In this document: positions 6,999 through 15,024 of the stretch, piece by piece
Numbering within the stretch: position 1 is the first letter of the stretch
Layout: each line of letters opens with the position of its first letter
Origin: Marinilabiliaceae bacterium UBA5213
Lineage (GTDB): Bacteria > Bacteroidota > Bacteroidia > Bacteroidales > Marinilabiliaceae
DNA: 17,353 nt
Assembly: GCA_002412555.1 (NCBI GenBank)
Contig: DHVH01000062.1
Span: forward strand, 1 to 17,353
Direction: 5' to 3'
Program-made: the position numbers and the translations under genes
The notes under the pieces: model-generated
The model's input: the letters and a program-made list of their open reading frames with translations, nothing else
The model's database searches: none
What the model was told of the DNA's origin: nothing

Positions 6999-7017
6999 AA
7001 AAAGGTCAGACCTTTTT
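6999..7017 (-). terminator. Bidirectional terminator between convergent genes
   Basis: AAAAAGGT and ACCTTTTT form an 8-bp stem with a CAG loop, flanked by A on one side and T on the other. It can therefore stop transcription of both the phosphoesterase (+) and the PhnA-family gene (-). The TGA stop of the latter (7006-7008) lies inside the hairpin. Confidence 0.65.
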
Positions 7018-7578
7018 TACATACTGCGTAAGTATTACAATTTGCTGGCCTTCTACTTTGCCTTCGATGTATTCAATGTTGTCGTGGTCCAGCCGGATGT
7101 TGCGGACCGCGGTTCCCCTTTTGGCAGTGAGACTGCTGCCTTTAACATCCAAATCTTTTATGAGGACTACGCTGTCGCCGGCACTCAACTCTACGCCGTT
7201 GCTGTCGCGGTGTTTGGGAGCGGCTTCTTCTCCTTCACCCGTGGCACGGGCAATGGATAGTGCTTCATCACCAAGATAAAGCATGTCCAGCAAATCCTGG
7301 GGCCATCCTTCTGCCCTTAAACGGGTAAGCATGCGCCATGCTACTACCTTAACAGCCTGCATCTCACTCCACATGCTGTCGTTAAGGCAGCGCCAATGAT
7401 TGGGGTCGGTGGTTTCAGGGTTCTCTATCTGGCCAATGCAAGTTGAACAGGCCAGCAGGCTGTCGTCCTCACTTTCGCGCACGGCAGGTGCTACTGTATA
7501 TACAGAAAGGTCTTCGCTGGCACCACACAATTCACAGGTGTGGTTGCCGCGCTCTTGTAATGTTTTTATAATGCTCAT
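7006..7578 (-). CDS. PhnA-family zinc-ribbon protein
   Basis: The protein has 190 residues from the ATG at 7576-7578. An N-terminal zinc ribbon has C15-E-L-C18 and C44-S-T-C47, a four-cysteine site. A helical linker (about 65-115) leads to the conserved PhnA/YjdM C-terminal domain (about 122-190), with RDSNGVELSAGDSVVLIKDL, then VKGSS and ending near ILTQYVKKV. PhnA was named for its place in the E. coli phosphonate region but is not required for phosphonate breakdown, and the biochemical role of the family is not settled. No phn genes are nearby. The frame extends to a TTG at 7599, but that codon overlaps a perfect -7 element, so the ATG is the right start. Confidence 0.88.
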   Translation of the reverse strand: MSIIKTLQERGNHTCELCGASEDLSVYTVAPAVRESEDDSLLACSTCIGQIENPETTDPNHWRCLNDSMWSEMQAVKVVAWRMLTRLRAEGWPQDLLDMLYLGDEALSIARATGEGEEAAPKHRDSNGVELSAGDSVVLIKDLDVKGSSLTAKRGTAVRNIRLDHDNIEYIEGKVEGQQIVILTQYVKKV

Positions 7579-7596
7579 GGTTGTGTTTTTATCCGG

Positions 7597-7627
7597 CAAA
7601 GGTACTGTTTTTGCAGCTTTTTTGAAA
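7597..7627 (-). promoter_or_regulatory. Promoter of the PhnA-family gene
   Basis: On the minus strand a TTTC (7624-7627) is followed after 19 bases by TACCTTTG (7597-7604). The latter is an exact match to the -7 consensus TAnnTTTG; the -33 element has three of four bases of TTTG. Transcription should start near 7591, giving a leader of about a dozen bases before the ATG at 7578. This excludes the upstream TTG as start codon. Confidence 0.65.
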
Positions 7628-7861
7628 GAGCCTTTATTGCTGCTTTTGTTGAATGATGGTGCCTTTCTGTGCGTGATTCTGGACGACTATTCTTGCAAAA
7701 CAGAGTCCTGGTTGGAGATTGTTATCCCATACTTTATATTGAATTTTCCAGGTTCAAAGGCTGAAGGATCTATTTCTGAATAATTGATTGGGGGTAATTT
7801 GGCTTTTGTTTCGTCGAAATTGGTGGTTCCTGATGTTTGGGCATCTGGAATTAGAAAAAAT
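7628..7861. other. Intergenic stretch with coding-like remnant on the minus strand
   Basis: This gap between the PhnA-family promoter and the GH16 terminator has no complete gene. On the minus strand one frame stays open from about 7950 (inside the GH16 3' end, out of its frame) to a TAG at 7687-7689. Its last part, TNFDETKAKLPPINYSEIDP and on to ISNQDSVLQE, has normal protein-like composition. No start codon serves it. It may be the tail of a lost gene or chance. Confidence 0.35.
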
Positions 7862-7894
7862 AAGGGGTGTCCGGGGTTAATCCGGACACCCCTT
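7862..7894 (-). terminator. Strong terminator of the GH16 gene
   Basis: AAGGGGTGTCCGG (7862-7874) is a perfect 13-bp reverse complement of CCGGACACCCCTT (7882-7894), with a seven-base loop. On the minus strand the hairpin is followed by ATTTTTTC. It lies 34 bases beyond the stop of the GH16 gene. Confidence 0.9.
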
Positions 7895-7927
7895 AACAGG
7901 TATGAATTATAAAACAGAACAGCGAAA

Positions 7928-10900
7928 TTATCTTTTCTGAAATCTACTGGTGATTAGGTTGTTTTCATTCTTGACCACAATTAAGTAGATACCATCCTGA
8001 AGGTCTCCCACATTAAACACTACCTCAGTGCTTTCTTCTGTCATTCGGAGTTGTTGGAGGGTGCGGCCGTGCAAATCCACAACACTTACCGTAGCTCCCT
8101 TTAGACTGGACTCATGGCTAATCACAAGGCGGTCGGTAGCAGGGTTGGGGTAAACGGTCAGGTTATCGTTGGACGCTCCTGTTGCATCGTTCATAGTCCT
8201 ACTTCGCTTCAATGAACCGCATTGTCCCACCACGAAGCTGCCCATATTGTTGACATTATTGCGTTCACCTCCCTCAGGTACACTGTAGGTGTAGTAGAAG
8301 TTGATAGTGGTGCCGTTGGGTACGCCAGTAATTGCAAAAGGCGTGTTGGGATTGACCAGATAACCCGGGTATGGACCTTGTGGTGAGGGGCCGTAATAAA
8401 GCAACACTAGGTTGCTGCCCACACCAGGGCGTTCAGGCAGGAAGGTGAGGGCTGTGCTTTCGCCCTCGGAACTTGCGATCCAACGAAAGTCATTGTTCAC
8501 GACGTCACTCACACAGGGGTTATCAGGGGTGGAGCCTCCACCACTGATTTCGAACCAGTTGATGTTCCAGCCATCGCCACTGGAGGCTAGAATGCGCAAA
8601 GTCTGGTCGCCTGCGTTCAGACTTACTGTTGTGTTCACTGTTTGCCAGTTTTGCCAGCCACCTGTGTTGGGCACTGTAACGGTGGTCAGGGTGTTGCCAT
8701 TGTTACGGAGCTGTAGTTGTCGTCCGCTGTTGATACTCGCAAGCCTCAGATCTACTTCATAGGTGCCAGCCGATGGTACGTTAATGTTGTAATCCATCCA
8801 GTCGCCCTGATCGATCCATCCGACATTAAGGATTCCACCCGTATCGGTTGTTCCCTCAGTTTGTACACCGCTCATATCATCGTAATCCTGAGCCTGAATA
8901 AGCGCAGGTATTAGGGTGTATTGGCCTGGGCTGGTGATTGTGATCACGCTGGTGGCAGCAAACGCCCCATCTTGTGTTGTTACAGTTATGGTTGCTGTAC
9001 CTGCATTAACTGCAGTAACAAGACCAGAAGTATTAACTGTAGCTACGGTCGAATTACTTGAGTTCCACGTAATAGACTTGTTTGTTGCATCAGCGGGTAA
9101 TACGGTTGCAGATAGTTGCCGGGTTTCACTTATATTCATCGATGCAGATGATGGACTCACGCTCACGCCAGTTACAGGTACAACAGTTGATCCTTGCTTA
9201 ACCTCAAACCAGTTGATGTTCCAGCCTCCGGCGGAGGCGAGGATGCGCAGGGTTTGATCGCCTGCAGTAAGGCTTACCGTGGTGCTTACCGTTTGCCAGT
9301 TTTGCCAGTTGCCCGTGTTGGGTACCGTAACCGTGGCCAGGGAATTGCCATTGCTGCGAAGTTGAAGCTGGCGCCCGCTGTTGATGCTCGCCACTCTTAA
9401 ATCCACCTCATAGTTGCCAGCCGATGGTACATTTATGTTGTAATCCATCCAGTCGCCCTGATCAATCCATCCGACATTGAGTACACCACCCGTATCGGAT
9501 GTGCCCTCGGTTTGTACACCGCTCATATCGTCGTAGTCTTGCGCCTGAATACGAGCAGGAACCCTGGTGTAGGTGCTTGGAACAGTCACTGTAATGGCAC
9601 TGGATGCAGTAAATGCACCATCTTGGGTAGTTACGGTTATATTCGCAGTACCTCCTGCTTTAGCGGTAACAAGGCCAGAAGCGTTAACAGTTGCTACTGC
9701 GCTATTACTTGAAGTCCAATTAACACGCTTATTGGTTGCGTTGGACGGAGAAATCGTCTCTGACAATTGATGTGTCTCATTCATCTCAAGCGTCAATGTT
9801 GTTGGACTAATGGTTACGCCTGTAACAGCCACACCCGGTTGGTCGCAAATGGTTCCGATACATGGATTCTCAGGATCAGGACCAACGGTATAAATAATGT
9901 CATCAAATGCAATGTTCTGGATAGCTGTAGTCCCCACGGCTGTAAATGGAGCGCTTACCCCATTAAGGTTAACATTACCAAATGCGCTGAGCGGCAGTAC
10001 AACTCTATGCCACTCTCCATTCCTCTGAAACCCTCCCGGGTCACTTCCATTGTTGAAATGAACTGCTCCGCTTGTACCTCCGGCACCCTGAATTTCAATT
10101 CTGAAGCTCTGCTGTGATGAGGTCTTTAGCGAAAAGGCTATGGAGCCATTGGCAAAGTGCGTAAGGTCGTGCGCCAAGTCGTCATGAATTCCAAAACCCC
10201 ACCAGCCTGCACTGCCATCTGATTGGAATGCAAGCACCTCCGTTCCGTCATAAGCGCTACTCTCAATTGTTTCAAGCGTGTTTGCCCAAACAAAGATGTT
10301 CCCATTATCGCCCATGTCCAGACGAGTGGTTACATTGCGGTTCTCTGTGAAAAGCCCGTAGTGGTCTGCAATAATTTTATGTTCAGGCACATCGAAATCC
10401 CTGTTTCTTTCCGGATTCAATGCTGGATTGGCGATATCTCCACTTTGTGTTGACAGGTAAACATCATCTACCAGAATTTGGGATATAGCCCCGTCACCAC
10501 CTAGTGAGAATAGATTGTTGACAGATGAAATATTGAGCCCCTGGCTTCTAAGTGCTGATATAGGTATGGTAACCCTTTGCCATTGCCCATTCCTTGTGAA
10601 ACCGTATGGGTCATTGCCATTAATGAAATTTATTTTGGCTTCGGTACCGTTAGCGTCCGACATGCCTATCCAGAAATTTTCGGTTGCATTGGTGCGTAGG
10701 GCAAATTTGAGGTATCCGTTATGGTAATGAGAAAGATTAATCCCGTTGATCGTATTCAGTCCATAACCATACCATGTGCGTGAACTTAATGCGTAATAGG
10801 CCATTACATCACTTCCGTCATAGGAAGGTGCATCCTCAATTGGAAGAAGTGATTTGTCCCATATAAAGAGGTTGTTGGAGAAACCATTTAGTTCGAACCT

Positions 10901-11818
10901 GTTCGAAATGTTAGGATTCTCGGTGTATAAACCATAGTGTGTAGTTGTTGGAGGTGGAGCTGGTGGTGTAACCAATATCTCACCCTCACCTTCACGTTGA
11001 TACACGCGAATGTAGTCCACATACATTTTGGCAGGTAGGGGAGCAGTAATCTCTGCAGGATTGGTAATGCCCGGGAAGGATCCGCCAACGGCAAGATTTA
11101 AGATAAAATAGTGTGCCCAGTCAATGAATTCCTCAGCGCCACCGTAGGCTATATCCATCTCAAAATAGGGCTCTGTTTCGTTGTTGAAAAACATTTGTAT
11201 GGACTGCGGAGTCCATTCCAGTGTAAAACGATTGTAGTCATACAGGGAAGCACCCATGGGTGCCGTGTACTGTGGTCCCCAGCCAGCGTAGCTGCCTTCG
11301 TGATCCCAATGCAATGCGCCATTGAAGGTTCTCTCTTGGGTGCCTGCTGCAATGCCCTCAGCATGCCCGCCTTCCAAAATATCAATCTCTCCGTTGGCTG
11401 GCCAGGTTCCTCCCTGAGTACCTAAGGACCAAAAGGCAGGCCAAAGGCCATTCTCAAGAACCGGTAATTTGATTCTTGCTTCAATTCGACCAAAACGAGC
11501 GGCTACTTTTCCGTTGGTGTGAATTCTGCCGGATGTAAATTGGTATCCATTATAATTTTCTCGTTTGGCCTCTATAATTAGGGCATTATTGCCCTCGCCG
11601 TCTGGACCCACTGAAACATTTTCAGCGCGGTAATGTTGCAGTTCCTGGTTTTCACCGTAGTTCCATACTCCAACCTGGGTTTCATAGTTCCAAACATCGG
11701 TATTCAGCGTGGCTCCATCAAAATTTTCTTCCCATACCAGTTGGTACTGCTGGGAATGAAGGCTTATTAAATTGCTCAGAAAAAAAATAAAGGCAATAGA
11801 AACGGACCATTTTCTCAT
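7928..11818 (-). CDS. Secreted multidomain GH16 endo-beta-glucanase (laminarinase-like) with CBM6 and T9SS signal
   Basis: The protein has 1296 residues. The domains in order are: signal peptide (1-22); GH16 catalytic jelly roll (about 25-275) with the signature GEIDILE, where E144 is the likely nucleophile, D146 the helper and E149 the acid/base; a proline linker; two related beta-sandwich-like domains (about 294-457 and 486-645, each starting HYGL[YF]TEN); Big2 (about 664-746); CBM6 (748-875, with WIDQGDWMDYNINVPSAG); Big2 (881-963); CBM6 (966-1092); a domain at about 1100-1200 with FYYTYSVPEGGERNNVNN; and a T9SS type A sorting domain (about 1219-1296, VYPNPATDRLVIS). The active-site motif and the FWSLG, GEIDI, WTP and YVDYIRVYQ blocks are those of bacterial laminarinases and lichenases cleaving beta-1,3 or mixed beta-1,3/1,4-glucans; the exact substrate cannot be read from sequence. 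It should be released or anchored at the cell surface by T9SS. A large LuxR-type sensor-regulator lies about 200 bp upstream on the same strand. Confidence 0.95.
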   Translation of the reverse strand: MRKWSVSIAFIFFLSNLISLHSQQYQLVWEENFDGATLNTDVWNYETQVGVWNYGENQELQHYRAENVSVGPDGEGNNALIIEAKRENYNGYQFTSGRIHTNGKVAARFGRIEARIKLPVLENGLWPAFWSLGTQGGTWPANGEIDILEGGHAEGIAAGTQERTFNGALHWDHEGSYAGWGPQYTAPMGASLYDYNRFTLEWTPQSIQMFFNNETEPYFEMDIAYGGAEEFIDWAHYFILNLAVGGSFPGITNPAEITAPLPAKMYVDYIRVYQREGEGEILVTPPAPPPTTTHYGLYTENPNISNRFELNGFSNNLFIWDKSLLPIEDAPSYDGSDVMAYYALSSRTWYGYGLNTINGINLSHYHNGYLKFALRTNATENFWIGMSDANGTEAKINFINGNDPYGFTRNGQWQRVTIPISALRSQGLNISSVNNLFSLGGDGAISQILVDDVYLSTQSGDIANPALNPERNRDFDVPEHKIIADHYGLFTENRNVTTRLDMGDNGNIFVWANTLETIESSAYDGTEVLAFQSDGSAGWWGFGIHDDLAHDLTHFANGSIAFSLKTSSQQSFRIEIQGAGGTSGAVHFNNGSDPGGFQRNGEWHRVVLPLSAFGNVNLNGVSAPFTAVGTTAIQNIAFDDIIYTVGPDPENPCIGTICDQPGVAVTGVTISPTTLTLEMNETHQLSETISPSNATNKRVNWTSSNSAVATVNASGLVTAKAGGTANITVTTQDGAFTASSAITVTVPSTYTRVPARIQAQDYDDMSGVQTEGTSDTGGVLNVGWIDQGDWMDYNINVPSAGNYEVDLRVASINSGRQLQLRSNGNSLATVTVPNTGNWQNWQTVSTTVSLTAGDQTLRILASAGGWNINWFEVKQGSTVVPVTGVSVSPSSASMNISETRQLSATVLPADATNKSITWNSSNSTVATVNTSGLVTAVNAGTATITVTTQDGAFAATSVITITSPGQYTLIPALIQAQDYDDMSGVQTEGTTDTGGILNVGWIDQGDWMDYNINVPSAGTYEVDLRLASINSGRQLQLRNNGNTLTTVTVPNTGGWQNWQTVNTTVSLNAGDQTLRILASSGDGWNINWFEISGGGSTPDNPCVSDVVNNDFRWIASSEGESTALTFLPERPGVGSNLVLLYYGPSPQGPYPGYLVNPNTPFAITGVPNGTTINFYYTYSVPEGGERNNVNNMGSFVVGQCGSLKRSRTMNDATGASNDNLTVYPNPATDRLVISHESSLKGATVSVVDLHGRTLQQLRMTEESTEVVFNVGDLQDGIYLIVVKNENNLITSRFQKR
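8531..9829 (-). repeat. Tandem duplication of a Big2-CBM6 unit (about 650 bp each)
   Basis: Unit 1 (9179-9829) and unit 2 (8531-9178) each encode a Big2 domain followed by CBM6. The offset between matching residues is 217 codons. The CBM6 halves (9194-9577 and 8543-8923) remain very similar in DNA, with shared runs of more than 25 bases around the QGDWMDYN codons. The Big2 halves are more diverged. This indicates a duplication of the unit, with the CBM6 part conserved or homogenised. Confidence 0.8.
9884..10939 (-). repeat. Tandem pair of related beta-sandwich-like domains in the GH16 protein
   Basis: Residues 294-457 (10448-10939) and 486-645 (9884-10363) share the landmarks HYGL[YF]TEN, a W at the end of the second strand, YDG[ST][DE]V, [YG]GFG-like turns, NG.DP.GF.RNG.W.RV and [VA].DD at the end. 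Similarity is at the protein level; the DNA has diverged. The pattern suggests a carbohydrate-binding-like fold that I cannot assign to a numbered CBM family. Confidence 0.6.
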
Positions 11819-11857
11819 AATAGAATTGGGTTTAATTAGTAATTAACAATGCAATGT

Positions 11858-11889
11858 AGGACAGTCCTCACGTTTTTTTATAAAACGTG
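11858..11889. promoter_or_regulatory. Two abutting palindromes upstream of the GH16 gene (candidate operator)
   Basis: AGGACAGTCCT (11858-11868) is an 11-base palindrome with one central base. It is followed immediately by CACGTTTT and AAAACGTG (11869-11876 and 11882-11889), a perfect 8-bp inverted repeat with a five-base spacer. They lie 40-71 bases upstream of the GH16 start codon, where an activator would bind. The second element could also form a hairpin, but its poor GC content and position argue against a terminator. A link to the LuxR-type regulator upstream is inferred from position only. Confidence 0.5.
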
Positions 11890-12021
11890 CTCTCTACATC
11901 GACTAACAGCCACCCCCTACAAAAACCCTACACCTTTTGTTAATGCCTGTTAAATAAGAGGTTGTATAATAAGGTCTTTTAACAAATAATGCCCTTAAAA
12001 AGCATGTAAAGTCTTGTACTT

Positions 12022-15000
12022 CTAAAACCGTATTAAAAAATCATTCAATGTATATGCTCTGGTAAGCTCCATTTTTTTTCTTATTCGATACCTGCTCATT
12101 TCAATACTTTGTGAGGAAATGCCCAATTGGCTGGCAATCTCTTTATTGCTCATGCCCATTCTGATGTATGCACAAATTATCAGGTCTTTTTGGGTTAAAT
12201 AGGGGTAGGAATGTGCTAATCTGCTAATAAATCCATCCTGTAAGGTGTCCAGATTTTCAATAAACTCTTTCATGCCTTGCTCACCCTTAAGTTCCTGATC
12301 AATTTCCTGCATTAACTGCATTAACTCCTTTCTGGCATTTGGTTCCATCTGTTTTGAAACACTTAAAAACTGGGATTTAAGTTTGGTTAATCTGCCTTTT
12401 CTGCTTTGTATGAATGCATTCGCTGCTGTGACTTCACGAATTTTTTGATCCAGATCTAACCTTAACACGTTCTTCTGTTTCTCTAATTTTTTCTTTTCGT
12501 TGAGTAATATCTGGCGACTAAGCATTTCCTTCTTCTTTCTGATTTTATATTTTATCTTCCTTTCTATAAACCTGAAAGTGGTTAAAACCAAGAATATGAA
12601 CAGGATAGAGAGGATGATTCTGAATGGTAAGGTTTGGTAAAAGGGGGATGCTACGGTAATTCTTACGGACTTCTCACGGCCAGTCCATGAACCATCACTG
12701 TTGGATGCCTTTATTCTGAAAATGTACTCTCCGCCTTCCAGATTGGAGTAGTTAACCCTTCTATGTCCGGAGGATACGGTGATCCAGTCGGGATCAAAAC
12801 CTTCAAGCATATACCGGTAGTTAATTCTTTGGGACAAGCGAAAATCCAGAGCTGCAAACACGAAAGTAATGCTGGTCTCTTTTGGTGCCAGATCGATGCT
12901 ATAATCCTGGATGCAAGGATCCCTTTGATTACCACAAGGGACTAGCGTTCGAAGCTGATCGATAACCCAAAATTCAGAGATTACTACGTTTGGCTCAAAG
13001 GAGCTGTCATATAAATGATTAGGGTTGAAAATGTGGATGCCATTGTTGGTGCCTACAACGATCTCACCTGTTGAAAGAAGCCAGGATTTGTTAATTAACT
13101 CATTGCTGTACATGCCCATTTCCACATCAAAGTGCCTGAATTGCTGCGATCTGGTATCATAGCGCGACATTCCGTTATTGGTGCCAAACCAAAGCGATTC
13201 ACTCTTATCGGCATGCACACTAAGGACTTCATTGTGAAGCATTCCCTCCCGCTCGGAGATAAAGGTGAGGGAATGGTCCTCCAAACTGAAGAAGGCAACC
13301 CCACGGCCAAGGGTTCCGACGATTAACCTGTTATTGACGGCATCTTCATAAAAGCTACTTATCGAAATATGTAGATTGCTTCCCGAGGAGACATGTTTTA
13401 TGAAGGAATCACTGGATTTAGAATATTTAAAAAGACCGGCGCCTGTACCCAGCCATAACACCCCTTTGCTGTCCTGATGGAAAGCCCAAACTGTATTTCT
13501 TGCAAATTCGGCATGGGGGTAACTATTGAAAACGGCTTGTTCAGGTACCTCTTTTTGAGACTCTTTGTACGATAGTTTAACAACTCCTTCACCCCAAATA
13601 CCGAACCAAATATTACCCTCCTGATCCTGATAGATGGAGTAAACACTTTTGTCTCCAAGACCTCCCGGATTATTAGCGTAGGGATATAGTATACTGCTTT
13701 CAAGATTTGAGCTAAAGCGATAGACGCCGTGATCTGTTGACACCCATATTCGACCCGCGTTATCCTTAAACAAATAGCGGATGATTCTGCCGGGCGATTC
13801 TGCATCCTGCAACAGGTAAGTAAACGCTCTGTTACTTCTGCAAAAAATGTTTAACCCGCCTCCCAGAGTACCGAATAACAGGGTGTCTGCATTAACCTCC
13901 ACGCAAGAGGTGATATTTGAGTGGTTCAGCCAGTTTGAATGACCAGACTCAAATCTGAAAGACTCAAAATTACCAATACCCGGGTAGAATCTGTTGATTC
14001 CACCCCCGTAGGTTCCTAGCCAAATAACTCCTGACAGATCCTGGAAAACACTCCAAACCACATCGTTATTCAAACCGAAAATATCGTTGGAATCACTTCT
14101 GATATTTATTGCCTTATTGGTGGACATGTCATACCTGACAACCCCATCCCCCAAGGTCCCGATCCAAAGAAAATTATCGGCATCCATAAAGAGCGACGTG
14201 ATAGGACTGCTATGCAGTCCATCAATGTTGTTCAGTCCAATAGGTATATTTTGAAATTCCTGAGTGTCTTTATGGTAACGATACAAGCCACCCCTCCATG
14301 TCCCAATCCATAGATTTCCCTGCCTGTCCGAAGTGATGGAACTTACCAAAGTATCGATTAAGACTGCCTTCTTATCTTTTTCTATTGAGTGGCGCTTAAG
14401 TTCTTTTGATTCAGGGTTATATTCTGCCAGTCCGGCCCTTTCAGAACCTACCCAGTAAATGCCCATGTTATCAGCATGAAAGGCATTAATATTTGTATAG
14501 AGCATTGAATCTTTATCCTCCGAGAAGGCGGCAACGTCCTTGAAAGTTCCCGTATCAGGATAGAAATTCTTTAATCTGCCCCCATAAAAGCCAATCCAGA
14601 AGACACCCTCTGCATCCTCATAAATAGTACGAACATTATTATCCGGGTGGATTGTGGAGTCGGTATTCAGGTTGAAATAACGAATAAAATTATCTTTCAA
14701 AGGGTTGTATTTGTTCAATCCCTGGTCGGTTCCAACCCACATAAATCCTGAACGATCAATATATATTACATTGACAGAGCTTAGGGAAAGCGATGTGGGG
14801 TCATCGCTTTTATGGTGATAGGCTTTAAACTCGTAACCATCGTAGCGGTTGAGGCCGTTGTAGGTTCCTATCCAGATAAAGCCATCCGTATCCTGACATA
14901 TGTAGTTAACATGATTTTGCGACAAACCATTACGGGTTGTGATATGCTCAAAGCGGAAGGTTCTTTCCTGAGCATACAGAACTAATGGAAGGGTGCAAAT

Positions 15001-15024
15001 GAGAAGTAATGCTAGTCTTCGCAT
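12022..15024 (-). CDS. Transmembrane sensor-regulator: Reg_prop propellers, Y_Y_Y domain and LuxR-type HTH
   Basis: The protein has 1000 residues from the ATG at 15022-15024; a TTG three codons upstream is less likely. A signal peptide (MRRLALLLICTLPLVLYAQ) is followed by about 14 propeller repeats of the type GFIWIGTYNGLNRYD, GFMWVGTDQGLNKYN and GNLWIGTWRGGLYRYH, reaching to about residue 690 and enough for two seven-bladed propellers. A Y_Y_Y domain (about 712-792; YRYMLEGFDPDW, YIFRIKASNSDGSW), one membrane helix (about 797-818), a charged coiled coil (about 820-890) and a LuxR/GerE-type HTH (about 943-986; LTQKDLIICAYIRMGMSNKE, then IASQLGISSQSIEMSRYRI) follow. There is no histidine kinase or receiver domain, so signal sensing and DNA binding lie in one chain across the inner membrane. 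Such propeller proteins sense sugars in Bacteroidota. The adjacent GH16 gene on the same strand is the obvious target. Confidence 0.93.
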   Translation of the reverse strand: MRRLALLLICTLPLVLYAQERTFRFEHITTRNGLSQNHVNYICQDTDGFIWIGTYNGLNRYDGYEFKAYHHKSDDPTSLSLSSVNVIYIDRSGFMWVGTDQGLNKYNPLKDNFIRYFNLNTDSTIHPDNNVRTIYEDAEGVFWIGFYGGRLKNFYPDTGTFKDVAAFSEDKDSMLYTNINAFHADNMGIYWVGSERAGLAEYNPESKELKRHSIEKDKKAVLIDTLVSSITSDRQGNLWIGTWRGGLYRYHKDTQEFQNIPIGLNNIDGLHSSPITSLFMDADNFLWIGTLGDGVVRYDMSTNKAINIRSDSNDIFGLNNDVVWSVFQDLSGVIWLGTYGGGINRFYPGIGNFESFRFESGHSNWLNHSNITSCVEVNADTLLFGTLGGGLNIFCRSNRAFTYLLQDAESPGRIIRYLFKDNAGRIWVSTDHGVYRFSSNLESSILYPYANNPGGLGDKSVYSIYQDQEGNIWFGIWGEGVVKLSYKESQKEVPEQAVFNSYPHAEFARNTVWAFHQDSKGVLWLGTGAGLFKYSKSSDSFIKHVSSGSNLHISISSFYEDAVNNRLIVGTLGRGVAFFSLEDHSLTFISEREGMLHNEVLSVHADKSESLWFGTNNGMSRYDTRSQQFRHFDVEMGMYSNELINKSWLLSTGEIVVGTNNGIHIFNPNHLYDSSFEPNVVISEFWVIDQLRTLVPCGNQRDPCIQDYSIDLAPKETSITFVFAALDFRLSQRINYRYMLEGFDPDWITVSSGHRRVNYSNLEGGEYIFRIKASNSDGSWTGREKSVRITVASPFYQTLPFRIILSILFIFLVLTTFRFIERKIKYKIRKKKEMLSRQILLNEKKKLEKQKNVLRLDLDQKIREVTAANAFIQSRKGRLTKLKSQFLSVSKQMEPNARKELMQLMQEIDQELKGEQGMKEFIENLDTLQDGFISRLAHSYPYLTQKDLIICAYIRMGMSNKEIASQLGISSQSIEMSRYRIRKKMELTRAYTLNDFLIRF

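Noticed and set aside
7579..7599. TTG start of the PhnA-family protein seven codons upstream
   Set aside because: It overlaps an exact -7 promoter element, so it would not be in the transcript.
7400..7783. 127-codon plus-strand frame across the PhnA-family promoter
   Set aside because: Its first half is antisense to the PhnA-family gene and the remainder has a low-complexity leucine run; no start context or homology is visible.
8543..9577. Repeated DNA in the GH16 gene as a mobile element or CRISPR-like array
   Set aside because: The repeats are in-frame CBM6 domains without terminal inverted repeats, target duplications or regular short spacers.
8412..10117. Plus-strand open frames repeated at about 650-base spacing opposite the GH16 gene
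   Set aside because: They are antisense shadows of the duplicated Big2-CBM6 units, which explains their repetition.
11934..11990. TTTGTTAA/TTAACAAA inverted repeat between the regulator and GH16 genes as a terminator
   Set aside because: The arms are AT-only, about 35 bases apart, and not followed by a T run on the relevant strand.
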